Assembly (NCBI GenBank): GCA_013138705.1 | Contig: WTCF01000022.1 | Coordinates: 1 to 8,021, forward strand | Reading direction: 5' to 3' | DNA from: Deltaproteobacteria bacterium | GTDB lineage: Bacteria; Desulfobacterota; Dissulfuribacteria; Dissulfuribacterales; UBA3076 | DNA: 8,021 bases | Shown: in pieces, positions 1-5,907 of the stretch | Position numbering within the stretch: the stretch's first letter is position 1 | How the letters are laid out: each line of letters opens with the position of its first letter | Notes under the pieces: model-generated | Seen by the model: only the letters and a program-made list of their open reading frames with translations | Told to the model about the DNA's origin: nothing | Databases searched by the model: none | Made by a program: the position numbers and the translations under genes

Positions 1-44
1 TAAATTCGGATTCAAAATGGTCTCTTTTTTGCGATTCATTGAGA

Positions 45-1589
45 ATGCCCTTCAAAGGTAGACGGTCAATCAACGATCGAAAATTACGCACGAAGATCAA
101 ACAGATACTTGAAGAACACAAAACCTGTGACAAGTCTGACCAACTGAATAAAGCGGCAATTCAGCTTGTAGTGACTTTACAGTCCCTTGAAACGCCGCTG
201 CGGCCTTACCAGTTGAAATCTCTGGAAAGGGCCAAGGACAGTCTGAATTTGCTGCGAAAAATGATTGAGGAAAAACTTTTATTAGTTTCTAAGTCAGGGG
301 AGGAAAACATGCAATCACTTGATTATGTTGCTGACAAAAATCAGTTGGCTGAGGAAATCCTGGATCAAGGGCTGGAGTTCTATCGGCAAGGAAAATGGGA
401 TGAGGCTAAGAGGGAATTTTTCCAAGGTCTGCAAGTTGATCCGGATCACGTGGACCTGCTCGTTCATGCCGGGTTGTCCGAGCTTATTGAAGAAAATTAC
501 CACCTGGCGCTCTCTTATTTTGACAAAGCTATTGAACTTGGAAAACAGCATATCGATATGGAGATAACCAACAATCCGGAGGAATATATAAAACGCGATA
601 ATCTTCACAAATGGGCCGCTGACAAGGAATGTCAACTTGCAGACGAATGTCCGGACCGGGACACAAAAAAATGTGAAGAATGTGAAGAAAACCCGGAAAA
701 TAAAGCGCCGAATCTTTACTCATATCTTGCATTCCGCCCGTTTTTCAGGGCATTGACCAATAAGGCCGTCACTTTACAAAAGATGAAGCGGTATCAGGAG
801 GCCATCGAAGTACTTGAGCTGTGCCATTCATACCAGATTCTCTGGGGCACGCATAACATGATTGGTATATGCCATCTGAATCTGGGAAATATTGAGCAAG
901 CGGATAAATGGTATATCGAGATGCTCTGGGCGGACGCCTATTATGTGAAGGCCTTGATTTGTTGGATCTTGGGCCGTCAGGAAGATGCTCTCAGATATCT
1001 GCTCACAGGGGTAACACACAATTGGCATGTCGCACATATGCTTATTGGCAGAGATCAGCCGGAAACAACGAGATATATCGGATCCGCGCTGCCTGACCGG
1101 CTGGAGGCATCCGAGTTTATTCATGAACATGGAATCATCTTTCAGAAATATTCCGGATTCAGGGCAATGGTCCGCTGTGTTCTGGACGATATAATCATCA
1201 GTGAATTACTGGAGGACCTGAGAGAATCAAAAACAAGACGCACGGAAGAAAGGGATTACAGAATGGGATCTCACCATTGGAAGCTCTTGTTTGGTAATAT
1301 GGATAAAGAATTCCTTTCCCTGCATGTCCCTCGACTGCTTGCCTCTTTAAATGACAGAAGCGGCGAATACTGGCTGGCTAAAAAACATGAGATCATTTCC
1401 GTAAAGGTGCTTGAAAAAAAGACACAGAACTGGCTGGTTGAACTTGAGGACTGCCCTGCAAAGCCACTCTACTTCCGCCCTGGCTATTATGTTGAGCAAG
1501 TGCAAGAGGGCGATATTATCCGGATATGTGTCTCAAAAAGCTGGTACTACAGAAAAAGACTGTTTATATCCGGAGAAATTGAACAATAG
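45..1589 (+). CDS. Tetratricopeptide-repeat protein with Cys cluster and C-terminal beta-rich domain; N-terminus uncertain
   Basis: Protein of about 514 aa if read from ATG 45. TPR-like helix pairs are visible at about residues 102-169 (pattern GxxxYxxGxxxxAxxxFxxxLxxDP) and again at about 237-335. They are interrupted by a hydrophilic insert with four cysteines, C196, C202, C210 and C213 (CX5CX7CX2C), which could bind a metal. The last ~70 residues (443-514) are rich in alternating hydrophobic and aromatic residues and look like a small beta barrel. No signal peptide or membrane segment is seen, so it is probably a cytoplasmic scaffold. The start is unsettled. The frame is open to the left window edge, TTG 39 and ATG 45 lack a good ribosome site, and ATG 309 (residue 89) has a strong GGGGAGG site at 297-303. 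The gene lies 40 bp before the next one and is probably co-transcribed. TPR assignment is firm; specific function is unknown. Confidence 0.75.
   Translation: MPFKGRRSINDRKLRTKIKQILEEHKTCDKSDQLNKAAIQLVVTLQSLETPLRPYQLKSLERAKDSLNLLRKMIEEKLLLVSKSGEENMQSLDYVADKNQLAEEILDQGLEFYRQGKWDEAKREFFQGLQVDPDHVDLLVHAGLSELIEENYHLALSYFDKAIELGKQHIDMEITNNPEEYIKRDNLHKWAADKECQLADECPDRDTKKCEECEENPENKAPNLYSYLAFRPFFRALTNKAVTLQKMKRYQEAIEVLELCHSYQILWGTHNMIGICHLNLGNIEQADKWYIEMLWADAYYVKALICWILGRQEDALRYLLTGVTHNWHVAHMLIGRDQPETTRYIGSALPDRLEASEFIHEHGIIFQKYSGFRAMVRCVLDDIIISELLEDLRESKTRRTEERDYRMGSHHWKLLFGNMDKEFLSLHVPRLLASLNDRSGEYWLAKKHEIISVKVLEKKTQNWLVELEDCPAKPLYFRPGYYVEQVQEGDIIRICVSKSWYYRKRLFISGEIEQ
297..311 (+). promoter_or_regulatory. 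Strong Shine-Dalgarno site before an internal in-frame ATG
   Basis: GGGGAGG at 297-303 lies 5 nt before ATG 309, in frame with the TPR gene. It is the best ribosome-binding site in the first 350 bases. It either marks the true start, giving a 426-aa protein that begins just before the first TPR, or an internal start producing a shorter isoform. The 88 residues upstream still look like ordinary helical protein, so the longer form cannot be dismissed. Confidence 0.45.
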
Positions 1590-1629
1590 CAAGTTAGCAG
1601 TATAACCGTCAGTTTCACATGAGGGCGAC

Positions 1630-2790
1630 ATGAGTGAATACCAGTACTACGAATTTCAGGCCGTTGATAAATCGCTGAATGAGCAGGACATGAAGGAACT
1701 CCGAAAGCTTTCAACCCGTGCACAAATTACCCCGACCAGTTTTATAAATGTCTATAACTGGGGTGATTTTCGCGGTGACCCTTTAGCTCTTGTCGAAAAA
1801 TATTTTGACGCATTTCTCTACTTGGCAAATTGGGGGACACATTGGTTCATGTTGCGGATTTCCAACAGACTGTTAGATACAGAGACGGCTAGCCGGTATT
1901 GCCTTGGTAAAAGCGCAAAGTTACACGTCAAGGGAAAGAATCTGATCCTTGAATTTCATTCTGAGGATGAAGACCGTAACTGGGTAGATGGAGAAGGTTT
2001 GTTATCATCGTTGATCACTTTACGTTCGGATTTACTCCACGGCGATCAGCGCTGTCTGTACCTTGCATGGCTTTTTTGCGCCCAAATGGGTGAACTGGAC
2101 GACAGTGATGTTGAGCCGTCAACACCACCGAACCTTGGCAACCTCAATGCCGCTCTCAGGAATTTTTCCAAATTCCTGCGGATTGACACGGACTTGATAG
2201 CTGTTGCTGCAGAAAACAGTCCCAGTGAAGATAGAACGCAGGCACATCAACAAAAGGAAATGATTTCCTGGATCAACGGACTCACCGATTCTGAAAAAAA
2301 CGGGATTTTACTCCGTCTGATCAACGACAGCGATCCATTATTAGGTGCTGAATTAAGGCAACGCTTTCAGCAAACGCTACCCTCAGAAGACGCTATGAAT
2401 AAAGAATGTAAACCTCGCACTGTGACTGAATTGCTTGTTGCAGCAAAAATACGTGCCGAGAAACGTAAGCGCCTGGTTGCTGACCAAAAGACGAAAGAAA
2501 AGGCTCGACGTGACAGGGAAAAAGCAATTGCCCGCGAGAAATATCTGGCCGACTTGGCTACACGGGAGAGTGAAGTATGGGAAGAGGTAGATACTATCAT
2601 TGAGACCAAACGGCAATCGGATTACGATGAATCTGTCAAGTTGCTCGTTGATCTGCGTGACGTCGGCAGGAAAAAAGGAAGGGTTGATCGGTTTGAAGAA
2701 CGGCTGCAAGATCTCTGCAGACAACACAGAAGAAAATCAAGTTTCATGCGACGCATAAAAAAAGCAGGACTGGGGGATGGTAAAGCATGA
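1630..2790 (+). CDS. Conserved protein of unknown function with charged coiled-coil C-terminal half
   Basis: Protein of 386 aa. ATG 1630 is preceded by GAGGG at 1621-1625, so the start is well supported. The N-terminal part (about 1-190) is an acidic and aromatic-rich globular region beginning SEYQYYEFQAVD, with an NWGDFRGDP segment near residues 43-51 and a WVDGEG segment further on. Residues about 272-307 are very rich in Lys, Arg, Glu and Ala and should form a coiled coil. The C-terminal part carries an ETKRQSDYDESVKLLVDL motif and ends with basic residues. From memory this matches a widespread bacterial family annotated only as hypothetical, often seen near SWIM zinc-finger proteins; no such protein is in this window. 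No catalytic motif, signal peptide or membrane helix is apparent. It sits between the TPR gene and a small gene with which it shares an ATGA overlap. Function unknown. Confidence 0.8.
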   Translation: MSEYQYYEFQAVDKSLNEQDMKELRKLSTRAQITPTSFINVYNWGDFRGDPLALVEKYFDAFLYLANWGTHWFMLRISNRLLDTETASRYCLGKSAKLHVKGKNLILEFHSEDEDRNWVDGEGLLSSLITLRSDLLHGDQRCLYLAWLFCAQMGELDDSDVEPSTPPNLGNLNAALRNFSKFLRIDTDLIAVAAENSPSEDRTQAHQQKEMISWINGLTDSEKNGILLRLINDSDPLLGAELRQRFQQTLPSEDAMNKECKPRTVTELLVAAKIRAEKRKRLVADQKTKEKARRDREKAIAREKYLADLATRESEVWEEVDTIIETKRQSDYDESVKLLVDLRDVGRKKGRVDRFEERLQDLCRQHRRKSSFMRRIKKAGLGDGKA

Positions 2791-3233
2791 ACGAAGCTGA
2801 TCTGATTAATAAACTAATCAAGATCGAAGGCCTGTTTGCCGGCGCTGCTACAGAGGGTGAACGTGATTCTGCTGAACGTGCCAAACAACGAATATTACAG
2901 CGGCTCAGGGAGCTGTTACCCGAAGATCCGCCGATAGAGTATAAATTTACTTTTACTGACATGTGGTCACGGAAGGTCTTTGTCGCATTACTGCGCCGCT
3001 ACGATTTTAGGCCATACCGATATTACAGACAGCGTTACACAACAGTAATGGTCCGGGTTCCGGAAAGGTTTGTGGATGAAACGCTTTGGCCGGAATTCCA
3101 AAAGATCAAAGATGAACTGAACGCCTATCTGGAGGAAGTTACAGACAGGATTGTCAAGAAAGTCCTCCATGAAGACAGTTCAGATACAATAGTCGTTGAT
3201 GAGCCTCACCAGCTTGATGCAAGCAGTGATTGA
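2787..3233 (+). CDS. Small conserved protein of unknown function, DUF2786-like N-terminus
   Basis: Protein of 148 aa. Its ATG (2787) overlaps the TGA of the preceding gene in an ATGA arrangement, with GGGGGATGG upstream, so translation is very likely coupled. Residues about 5-45 (KLIKIEGLFAGAATEGERD) resemble the helical start of DUF2786 proteins. The central part (about 50-130) is conserved-looking, with RRYDFRPYRYYRQR followed by TVMVRVPERFVDETLWPEF. The strongly basic and tyrosine-rich stretch could contact nucleic acid, but this is inference. The C-terminus is an acidic tail of low complexity. I recognise it as a recurrent partner of the preceding protein family but know no assigned function. 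Its stop is followed by mobile-element debris rather than a clear terminator, so the operon ends here. Confidence 0.75.
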   Translation: MNEADLINKLIKIEGLFAGAATEGERDSAERAKQRILQRLRELLPEDPPIEYKFTFTDMWSRKVFVALLRRYDFRPYRYYRQRYTTVMVRVPERFVDETLWPEFQKIKDELNAYLEEVTDRIVKKVLHEDSSDTIVVDEPHQLDASSD

Positions 3234-3249
3234 GGAGGGTGAGGGAATT

Positions 3250-3401
3250 ACGGGATTGAGATCCGGTAGCCAGGATCCGCAAGGTGTCCAAGGCTTGTCA
3301 GGGCGAATAGCCCGACACGCAGGTTATTTTGTCAATTGGCGGTTGGGAAGATGGGTTACCCTGGAGCGGAAGTTGCGCGTTTTCTTGGAGTTACTACTTC
3401 G
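3250..3401 (+). pseudogene. C-terminal fragment of a RAYT (REP-associated tyrosine transposase)
   Basis: From 3321 one frame reads RLFCQLAVGKMGYPGAEVAR followed by FLGVTTS. This strongly resembles the C-terminal helix-turn-helix tail that long-form RAYT transposases carry after the Y1 (IS200-like) domain. Upstream, another frame reads RIRKVSKA (3273-3296), the usual lead-in to this tail, so at least one frameshift separates the two parts. The catalytic HUH domain is absent. The fragment ends abruptly at the 50-bp repeat beginning at 3401. Other truncated RAYT pieces lie at 4143-4302 and 5436-5785. Identification is by family pattern memory and no alignment was run. Confidence 0.6.
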
Positions 3402-3450
3402 AGGTTCAAAAGTACATGTAAGTTCATTCAGACACAGCATCCCCTTGTTC
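3401..3450 (+). repeat. 50-bp dispersed direct repeat, copy A
   Basis: This segment matches 7278-7327 at about 45 of 50 positions, in the same orientation. The core AGTTCATTCAGACACAGC is identical in both. Copy A starts exactly where the RAYT C-terminal reading frame ends, so it may be the right-hand flank of a RAYT element. The two copies bracket the HTH, methyltransferase, VapBC and ATPase segment, about 3.9 kb. Confidence 0.7.
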
Positions 3451-3470
3451 CCATGTCGTAGCTTTTTGAT

Positions 3471-3499
3471 TTGACATAGATAGTGCCGGATGTTATCAT
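3471..3499 (+). promoter_or_regulatory. Near-consensus sigma70-type promoter for the HTH/methyltransferase pair
   Basis: TTGACA at 3471-3476 is a perfect -35 box. A 17-nt spacer is followed by TATCAT at 3494-3499, one mismatch from TATAAT. Transcription would start near 3506, leaving a leader of about 45 nt before ATG 3551. It stands immediately downstream of repeat copy A. Confidence 0.6.
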
Positions 3500-3550
3500 C
3501 CTTTATCGTTTTTTGGCATGCAACAAGCCGAGGCGGCGTAGAGGCGTTTC

Positions 3551-3760
3551 ATGGACCAAGACAAGTGGCTGACTATCGACGAACTGGCTGACTATCTGAA
3601 GATGGGCCGGACCAAGCTCTATCGAATGGCCCAGAAAGCTGATATTCCCGCATCCAAGGTCGGCAACCAATGGCGTTTTGACCGCGAGGAAATCGACGAG
3701 TGGATGAAAAGCCAACGGCCGGCGGCAGCGAGCAGAAACTGCAAAGGCGTTTCCCAATGA
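3551..3760 (+). CDS. Excisionase-family helix-turn-helix DNA-binding protein
   Basis: Protein of 69 aa, normal length for a stand-alone excisionase/MerR-like HTH (HTH_17 type). Residues about 7-27 (LTIDELADYLKMGRTKLYRM) form the helix-turn-helix. PASKVGNQWRF at about 33-43 forms the short wing, followed by a REEIDEWM helix typical of the family. GAGGCG at 3541-3546 is a possible ribosome site. Its TGA overlaps the ATG of the methyltransferase fragment (ATGA, 3757-3760), so the two were one translational unit. This pairing with a DUF1156 methyltransferase suggests a regulator of, or specificity factor in, a DNA-modification locus rather than a phage excisionase. The gene looks intact although its partner is broken. 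Confidence 0.85.
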   Translation: MDQDKWLTIDELADYLKMGRTKLYRMAQKADIPASKVGNQWRFDREEIDEWMKSQRPAAASRNCKGVSQ

Positions 3761-4104
3761 TTGAGCGGGATTTCGATATACCGTTCATTTCGGACCTTGC
3801 GCTCCGGGAAAAGCAGATTCAACAGAACTACCGTCCTGTTATTGCTGTGCATAAGTGGTTTGCCCGGCGGCCGGGTACCCTGTTTCGCGGTTTGCTTCTG
3901 TCCGAGTTCTCGGACAAGCCGCTACGAGAAGTGTTCTACAAATCGAACAACTTTTCAGGTCTCCATGTCGCAGATCCATTCATGGGTGGTGGAACACCGA
4001 TTCTTGAGGCTAACCGCATCGGATGCAATGTCACAGGGACGTGGGGGACGGAGTTCAGGGACGTGGGGGACGGAGTTAGTTTAATACGTGGGGGACGGAG
4101 TTAG
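3757..4104 (+). pseudogene. N-terminal fragment of a DUF1156-type DNA methyltransferase, truncated by repeat insertion
   Basis: Native sequence runs from ATG 3757 to about codon 93 (4035). The reading then enters REP-like repeats and ends at 4104 in meaningless sequence. The fragment has the family opening IERDFDIPFISDLALREKQI, then NYRPVIAVHKWFARRPGT (about residues 24-41) and the SAM-binding motif DPFMGGG at 73-79. Full-length DUF1156 proteins are several hundred residues long and carry a later catalytic motif; none of that is found in the rest of the window. The break falls at VTG, immediately after motif I. ATG 3700 lies in the same frame but is inside the HTH gene; 3757 is favoured because of the ATGA coupling. 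DUF1156 methyltransferases are known from phage-defence loci, so this is probably the residue of one. Confidence 0.75.
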
Positions 4105-4111
4105 TTTAATA
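4036..4111 (+). repeat. Three tandem REP-like units
   Basis: The core ACGTGGGGGACGGAGTT occurs three times in a row, at about 4039-4055, 4061-4077 and 4086-4102. Units two and three extend with AGTTTAATA; unit one instead ends in CA. The series abuts the broken methyltransferase on the left and a truncated RAYT gene on the right, as expected for the REP sequences that RAYT enzymes mobilise. A decayed version of the last unit precedes the second RAYT copy at about 5365-5391. Confidence 0.75.
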
Positions 4112-4142
4112 ATTTAATTGATGTTGATTTGGCTAAGGTGGC

Positions 4143-4302
4143 ATGCCTCGACACAGACCGACTCAATATCCCCGGTGCGATTCATCATGTCATCTCCAGG
4201 GGTTTGAAACGCCAGGATATTTTTCTTGATGACTGCGACCGGAATGACTTTCTTGGTCGACTTGAAAAGAATCTTCCTTTGACTGGCTGCAGGCGTTATT
4301 GA
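4143..4302 (+). pseudogene. Truncated RAYT transposase, N-terminal copy 1
   Basis: ATG 4143 begins MPRHR. After a one-base insertion near 4161 the frame continues RLNIPGAIHHVISRGLKRQD, then FLDDCDRNDFLGRLEKNL, and ends LTGCRRY followed by TGA at 4300-4302. This is the N-terminal ~50 residues of a Y1/IS200-like RAYT. The HxH catalytic motif and tyrosine, which lie further downstream in the family, are missing. About ten differences by eye separate it from the copy at 5436 over roughly 155 bp. Both copies lose normal family sequence at the same codon. It cannot be active. Confidence 0.75.
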
Positions 4303-4597
4303 AGAATATCCTCTTCCGTAACGTCTTCGATATTCCCGCAGCAGCGGGATGGCAGTTGATAGAAAAAATAACAAATAGGTAATGCACTCATATAGGCAGA
4401 CTCTTCTCGTTCGATTTTGACTGGGCACACCTTGCTCAACAGCTATACGTTGATATGAATCCCAGAACGTGTTGCCCCTGACCAGCTTTTCCTTTGACTT
4501 TTTTCATCTCGGCCTTCAGCCGCCGAAAGCGCATTTCTCAGGTGAGGTCAGCACAAAAATTTAAGGTGGTGAAAGGTCAAAGCACCTCCAAACGGCA
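4303..4597 (+). other. Gene-free stretch with one REP-like hairpin
   Basis: I see no credible gene here. A perfect 6-bp stem with AGCA loop, TCCCGC/GCGGGA at 4334-4349, stands out. It has no T-run after it on either strand, so it is more likely a REP-type palindrome than a terminator. Minus-strand open frames here (up to about 100 codons across 4114-4428) cross the transposase remnant and look like shadows. Short fragments on the minus strand near 4500-4540 read like basic helical protein, but nothing continuous is present. Confidence 0.4.
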
Positions 4598-4634
4598 TTG
4601 ACGACGTATTCCGAGTAAAGTAATGTATACATTA
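4598..4634 (+). promoter_or_regulatory. Toxin-antitoxin promoter with 14-bp palindromic operator
   Basis: TAATGTATACATTA at 4621-4634 is a perfect palindrome, 22 bp before the antitoxin start at 4657. A TTGACG box at 4598-4603 with a 17-nt spacer puts a weak -10 (TAATGT) inside the palindrome. An operator overlapping the promoter fits the autorepression known for RHH antitoxins. The palindrome is plain in the sequence; its binding by this antitoxin is inferred. Confidence 0.55.
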
Positions 4635-4656
4635 AATTTTAAATAGGATGAATTTA

Positions 4657-4911
4657 ATGGCTAATCTTAAAAGAAAACAAATTTATCTTGATGAAGAGAG
4701 TGATCGGGCACTGAAAAGGCTGGCCCTTACTACCAAGATTTCTGCAGCCGAGCATATCCGTAAAGCGGTCAAGAAATATATTGCTAAGCAAAAGGGTATG
4801 ATGGCAGAAAAGGATCCGCTTCAAAAACTCATCGGACTGTGTGATGAGCCGGAAGGCCCCTCGGACGCCTCAATTCACCATGACAAGTATTTATATGGAA
4901 AGCAGTTCTAA
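4657..4911 (+). CDS. Ribbon-helix-helix antitoxin (CopG/VapB-like)
   Basis: Protein of 84 aa from ATG 4657. AGGA at 4645-4648 with 8 nt spacing favours this start over ATG 4648, which overlaps that site. The N-terminal half is a ribbon-helix-helix domain: the beta strand KRKQIYLDE is followed by SDRALKRLALTTKISAAEHI and KAVKKYIAK. The C-terminal tail ends in HHDKYLYGKQF, a pattern common among antitoxins paired with PIN toxins, and probably wraps the toxin active site. The toxin ATG follows the stop after 2 nt, so the pair is translated together. The antitoxin should neutralise the toxin and repress its own promoter at the upstream palindrome. Confidence 0.85.
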   Translation: MANLKRKQIYLDEESDRALKRLALTTKISAAEHIRKAVKKYIAKQKGMMAEKDPLQKLIGLCDEPEGPSDASIHHDKYLYGKQF

Positions 4912-4913
4912 TT

Positions 4914-5330
4914 ATGGTTCCTGTCTTTATAGATACCGGTGGTTGGATAGCAATGGCAGTTGTAAGGGATCGATTCCACAAACAGGCTGCCTCATATTAT
5001 CGGAAACTCTCTAGAAAAAAGATTCAGCTGGTTACTTCTGAATATGTTCTGGTTGAAACCTATACACGCATACGCTACGATGACGGTCATGACAAGGTCC
5101 TGCAATTTCATTCAATAATCCAAGAGGCCATCCAGGGAGGAAGGCTTCACTTAGAATGGGTTACCCCGCCTATCCACCAAGAGGCTTGGGACATATTTAA
5201 GGGTTATTCTGATCAGGCGTTCTCCTTTGTTGATTGTACAAGCTTTGTAATAGCAAGGCATGCTGGTGTTGAGGAAGTCTTTGGCTTTGATCAGCATTTC
5301 AATACAATGGGATTCATCCTTAGGCCATAG
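4914..5330 (+). CDS. PIN-domain ribonuclease toxin (VapC-like)
   Basis: Protein of 138 aa, normal for a stand-alone PIN toxin. The acidic metal-binding residues are all present: D7 in IDTGGW, E48 in LVETYTRI, D107 in SFVDCTSF and D126 in FGFDQHF. The enzyme should be a Mg-dependent endoribonuclease inhibiting translation when free of antitoxin; its RNA target cannot be read from sequence. The ATG lies 2 nt after the antitoxin stop and has only a weak ribosome site, so it probably depends on antitoxin translation. The pair sits between two decayed RAYT copies in direct orientation, suggesting arrival or maintenance as accessory DNA. The gene is intact, with no frameshift seen. Confidence 0.88.
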   Translation: MVPVFIDTGGWIAMAVVRDRFHKQAASYYRKLSRKKIQLVTSEYVLVETYTRIRYDDGHDKVLQFHSIIQEAIQGGRLHLEWVTPPIHQEAWDIFKGYSDQAFSFVDCTSFVIARHAGVEEVFGFDQHFNTMGFILRP

Positions 5331-5364
5331 AAAGCCAAAAATCAAAACCGATGACACAGATATG

Positions 5365-5435
5365 TTGGGGAATTTGGCAGAGTTAGTTTAATAATATAAT
5401 TGACGTTGATTTTAGCGAGTTGCGATCATGGTGGC
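5365..5435 (+). repeat. Left flank of RAYT copy 2, homologous to the flank of copy 1
   Basis: AGAGTTAGTTTAATAAT at 5380-5396 followed by AATTGACGTTGATTT corresponds to 4098-4130 ahead of copy 1. The GTGGGGGACGGAG part is degraded here to TTGGGGAATTTGGCAGAG. About a dozen extra bases lie between this flank and the GTGGC before the start codon compared with copy 1. Confidence 0.65.
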
Positions 5436-5785
5436 ATGCCTCGACACAGACGACTGAATATGCCCGGTGCGATTAATCATGTCATCACCAGGGGTTTGAA
5501 TCGCCAAGATATCTTTCTTGACGACTGCGACCGGAATGACTTTCTTGGTCGACTTGAAAAGAATCTTTCTTTGACTGGCTGCAGGTATTGCTTATCCGCA
5601 CAAGTAAAGTAATAGACCCCTTGGGGATCTGATGCGGAAAGTTCTCACTAGTTATGCAATTTCCTTTTTCGGTATTTGAAGTGCATAATCCGGGTTAATC
5701 GTCGGCACGGTTATTTCTACCAGAACCGCTATAAATCAATAAATCAATTGTCTGTGATGATGATCCCTATCTATTGGAACTGACC
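5436..5785 (+). pseudogene. Decayed RAYT transposase, copy 2, with internal deletion and frameshifts
   Basis: ATG 5436 reads MPRHRRLNMPGAINHVITRG onward to LTGCR. The family then continues in other frames: LLIRTSK at 5588-5608, LMRKVLTSYAISF at 5629-5667, RHGYFYQNRYKS at 5703-5738 and IVCDDDPYLLELT at 5747-5785. These blocks follow the normal RAYT order, so one gene has been broken by a deletion and at least three frame changes. The deletion removes the segment where the HxH metal-binding motif belongs. The last frameshift is caused by a tandem duplication of AAATCAAT (5733-5740 and 5741-5748). The expected RYIHLNP block is not recognisable after 5785. The first frame alone stays open to 5612. 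The protein is dead. Confidence 0.75.
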
Positions 5786-5907
5786 AGTGTTCTTCAGAAG
5801 ATTTACGTGAGAAATGTCACCTTTTACGTCCGAATAATGGGTAATATATCACACAAATGACCGGAAAAGGTTGACGAAGCCGTTCATACGTGCCATGATA
5901 CGCTGGC

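Noticed and set aside
2367..2727. Minus-strand ORFs of 80 and 114 codons
   Set aside because: Both are antisense shadows of the coiled-coil gene, produced by its lysine- and arginine-rich codons.
3196..3474. 92-codon + strand ORF overlapping the end of the DUF2786-like gene
   Set aside because: No ribosome site and no protein-like pattern; the recognisable signal here lies in a different frame and belongs to a RAYT tail.
3700..3756. Methyltransferase extended upstream to ATG 3700
   Set aside because: That stretch is inside the HTH gene in another frame; the family begins IERDFD, and ATG 3757 is coupled by ATGA overlap.
4036..4111. CRISPR-like array from the three GC-rich units
   Set aside because: Units are nearly contiguous with spacers of only 5-9 bp and abut a RAYT gene; REP-type repeats explain them.
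4334..4349. Rho-independent terminator
   Set aside because: The hairpin is good but no T-run follows on either strand; a REP-type palindrome is more likely.
4114..4428. Minus-strand ORF of 104 codons
   Set aside because: It runs antisense through the RAYT N-terminal fragment and REP hairpin, has no ribosome site and no recognisable domain.
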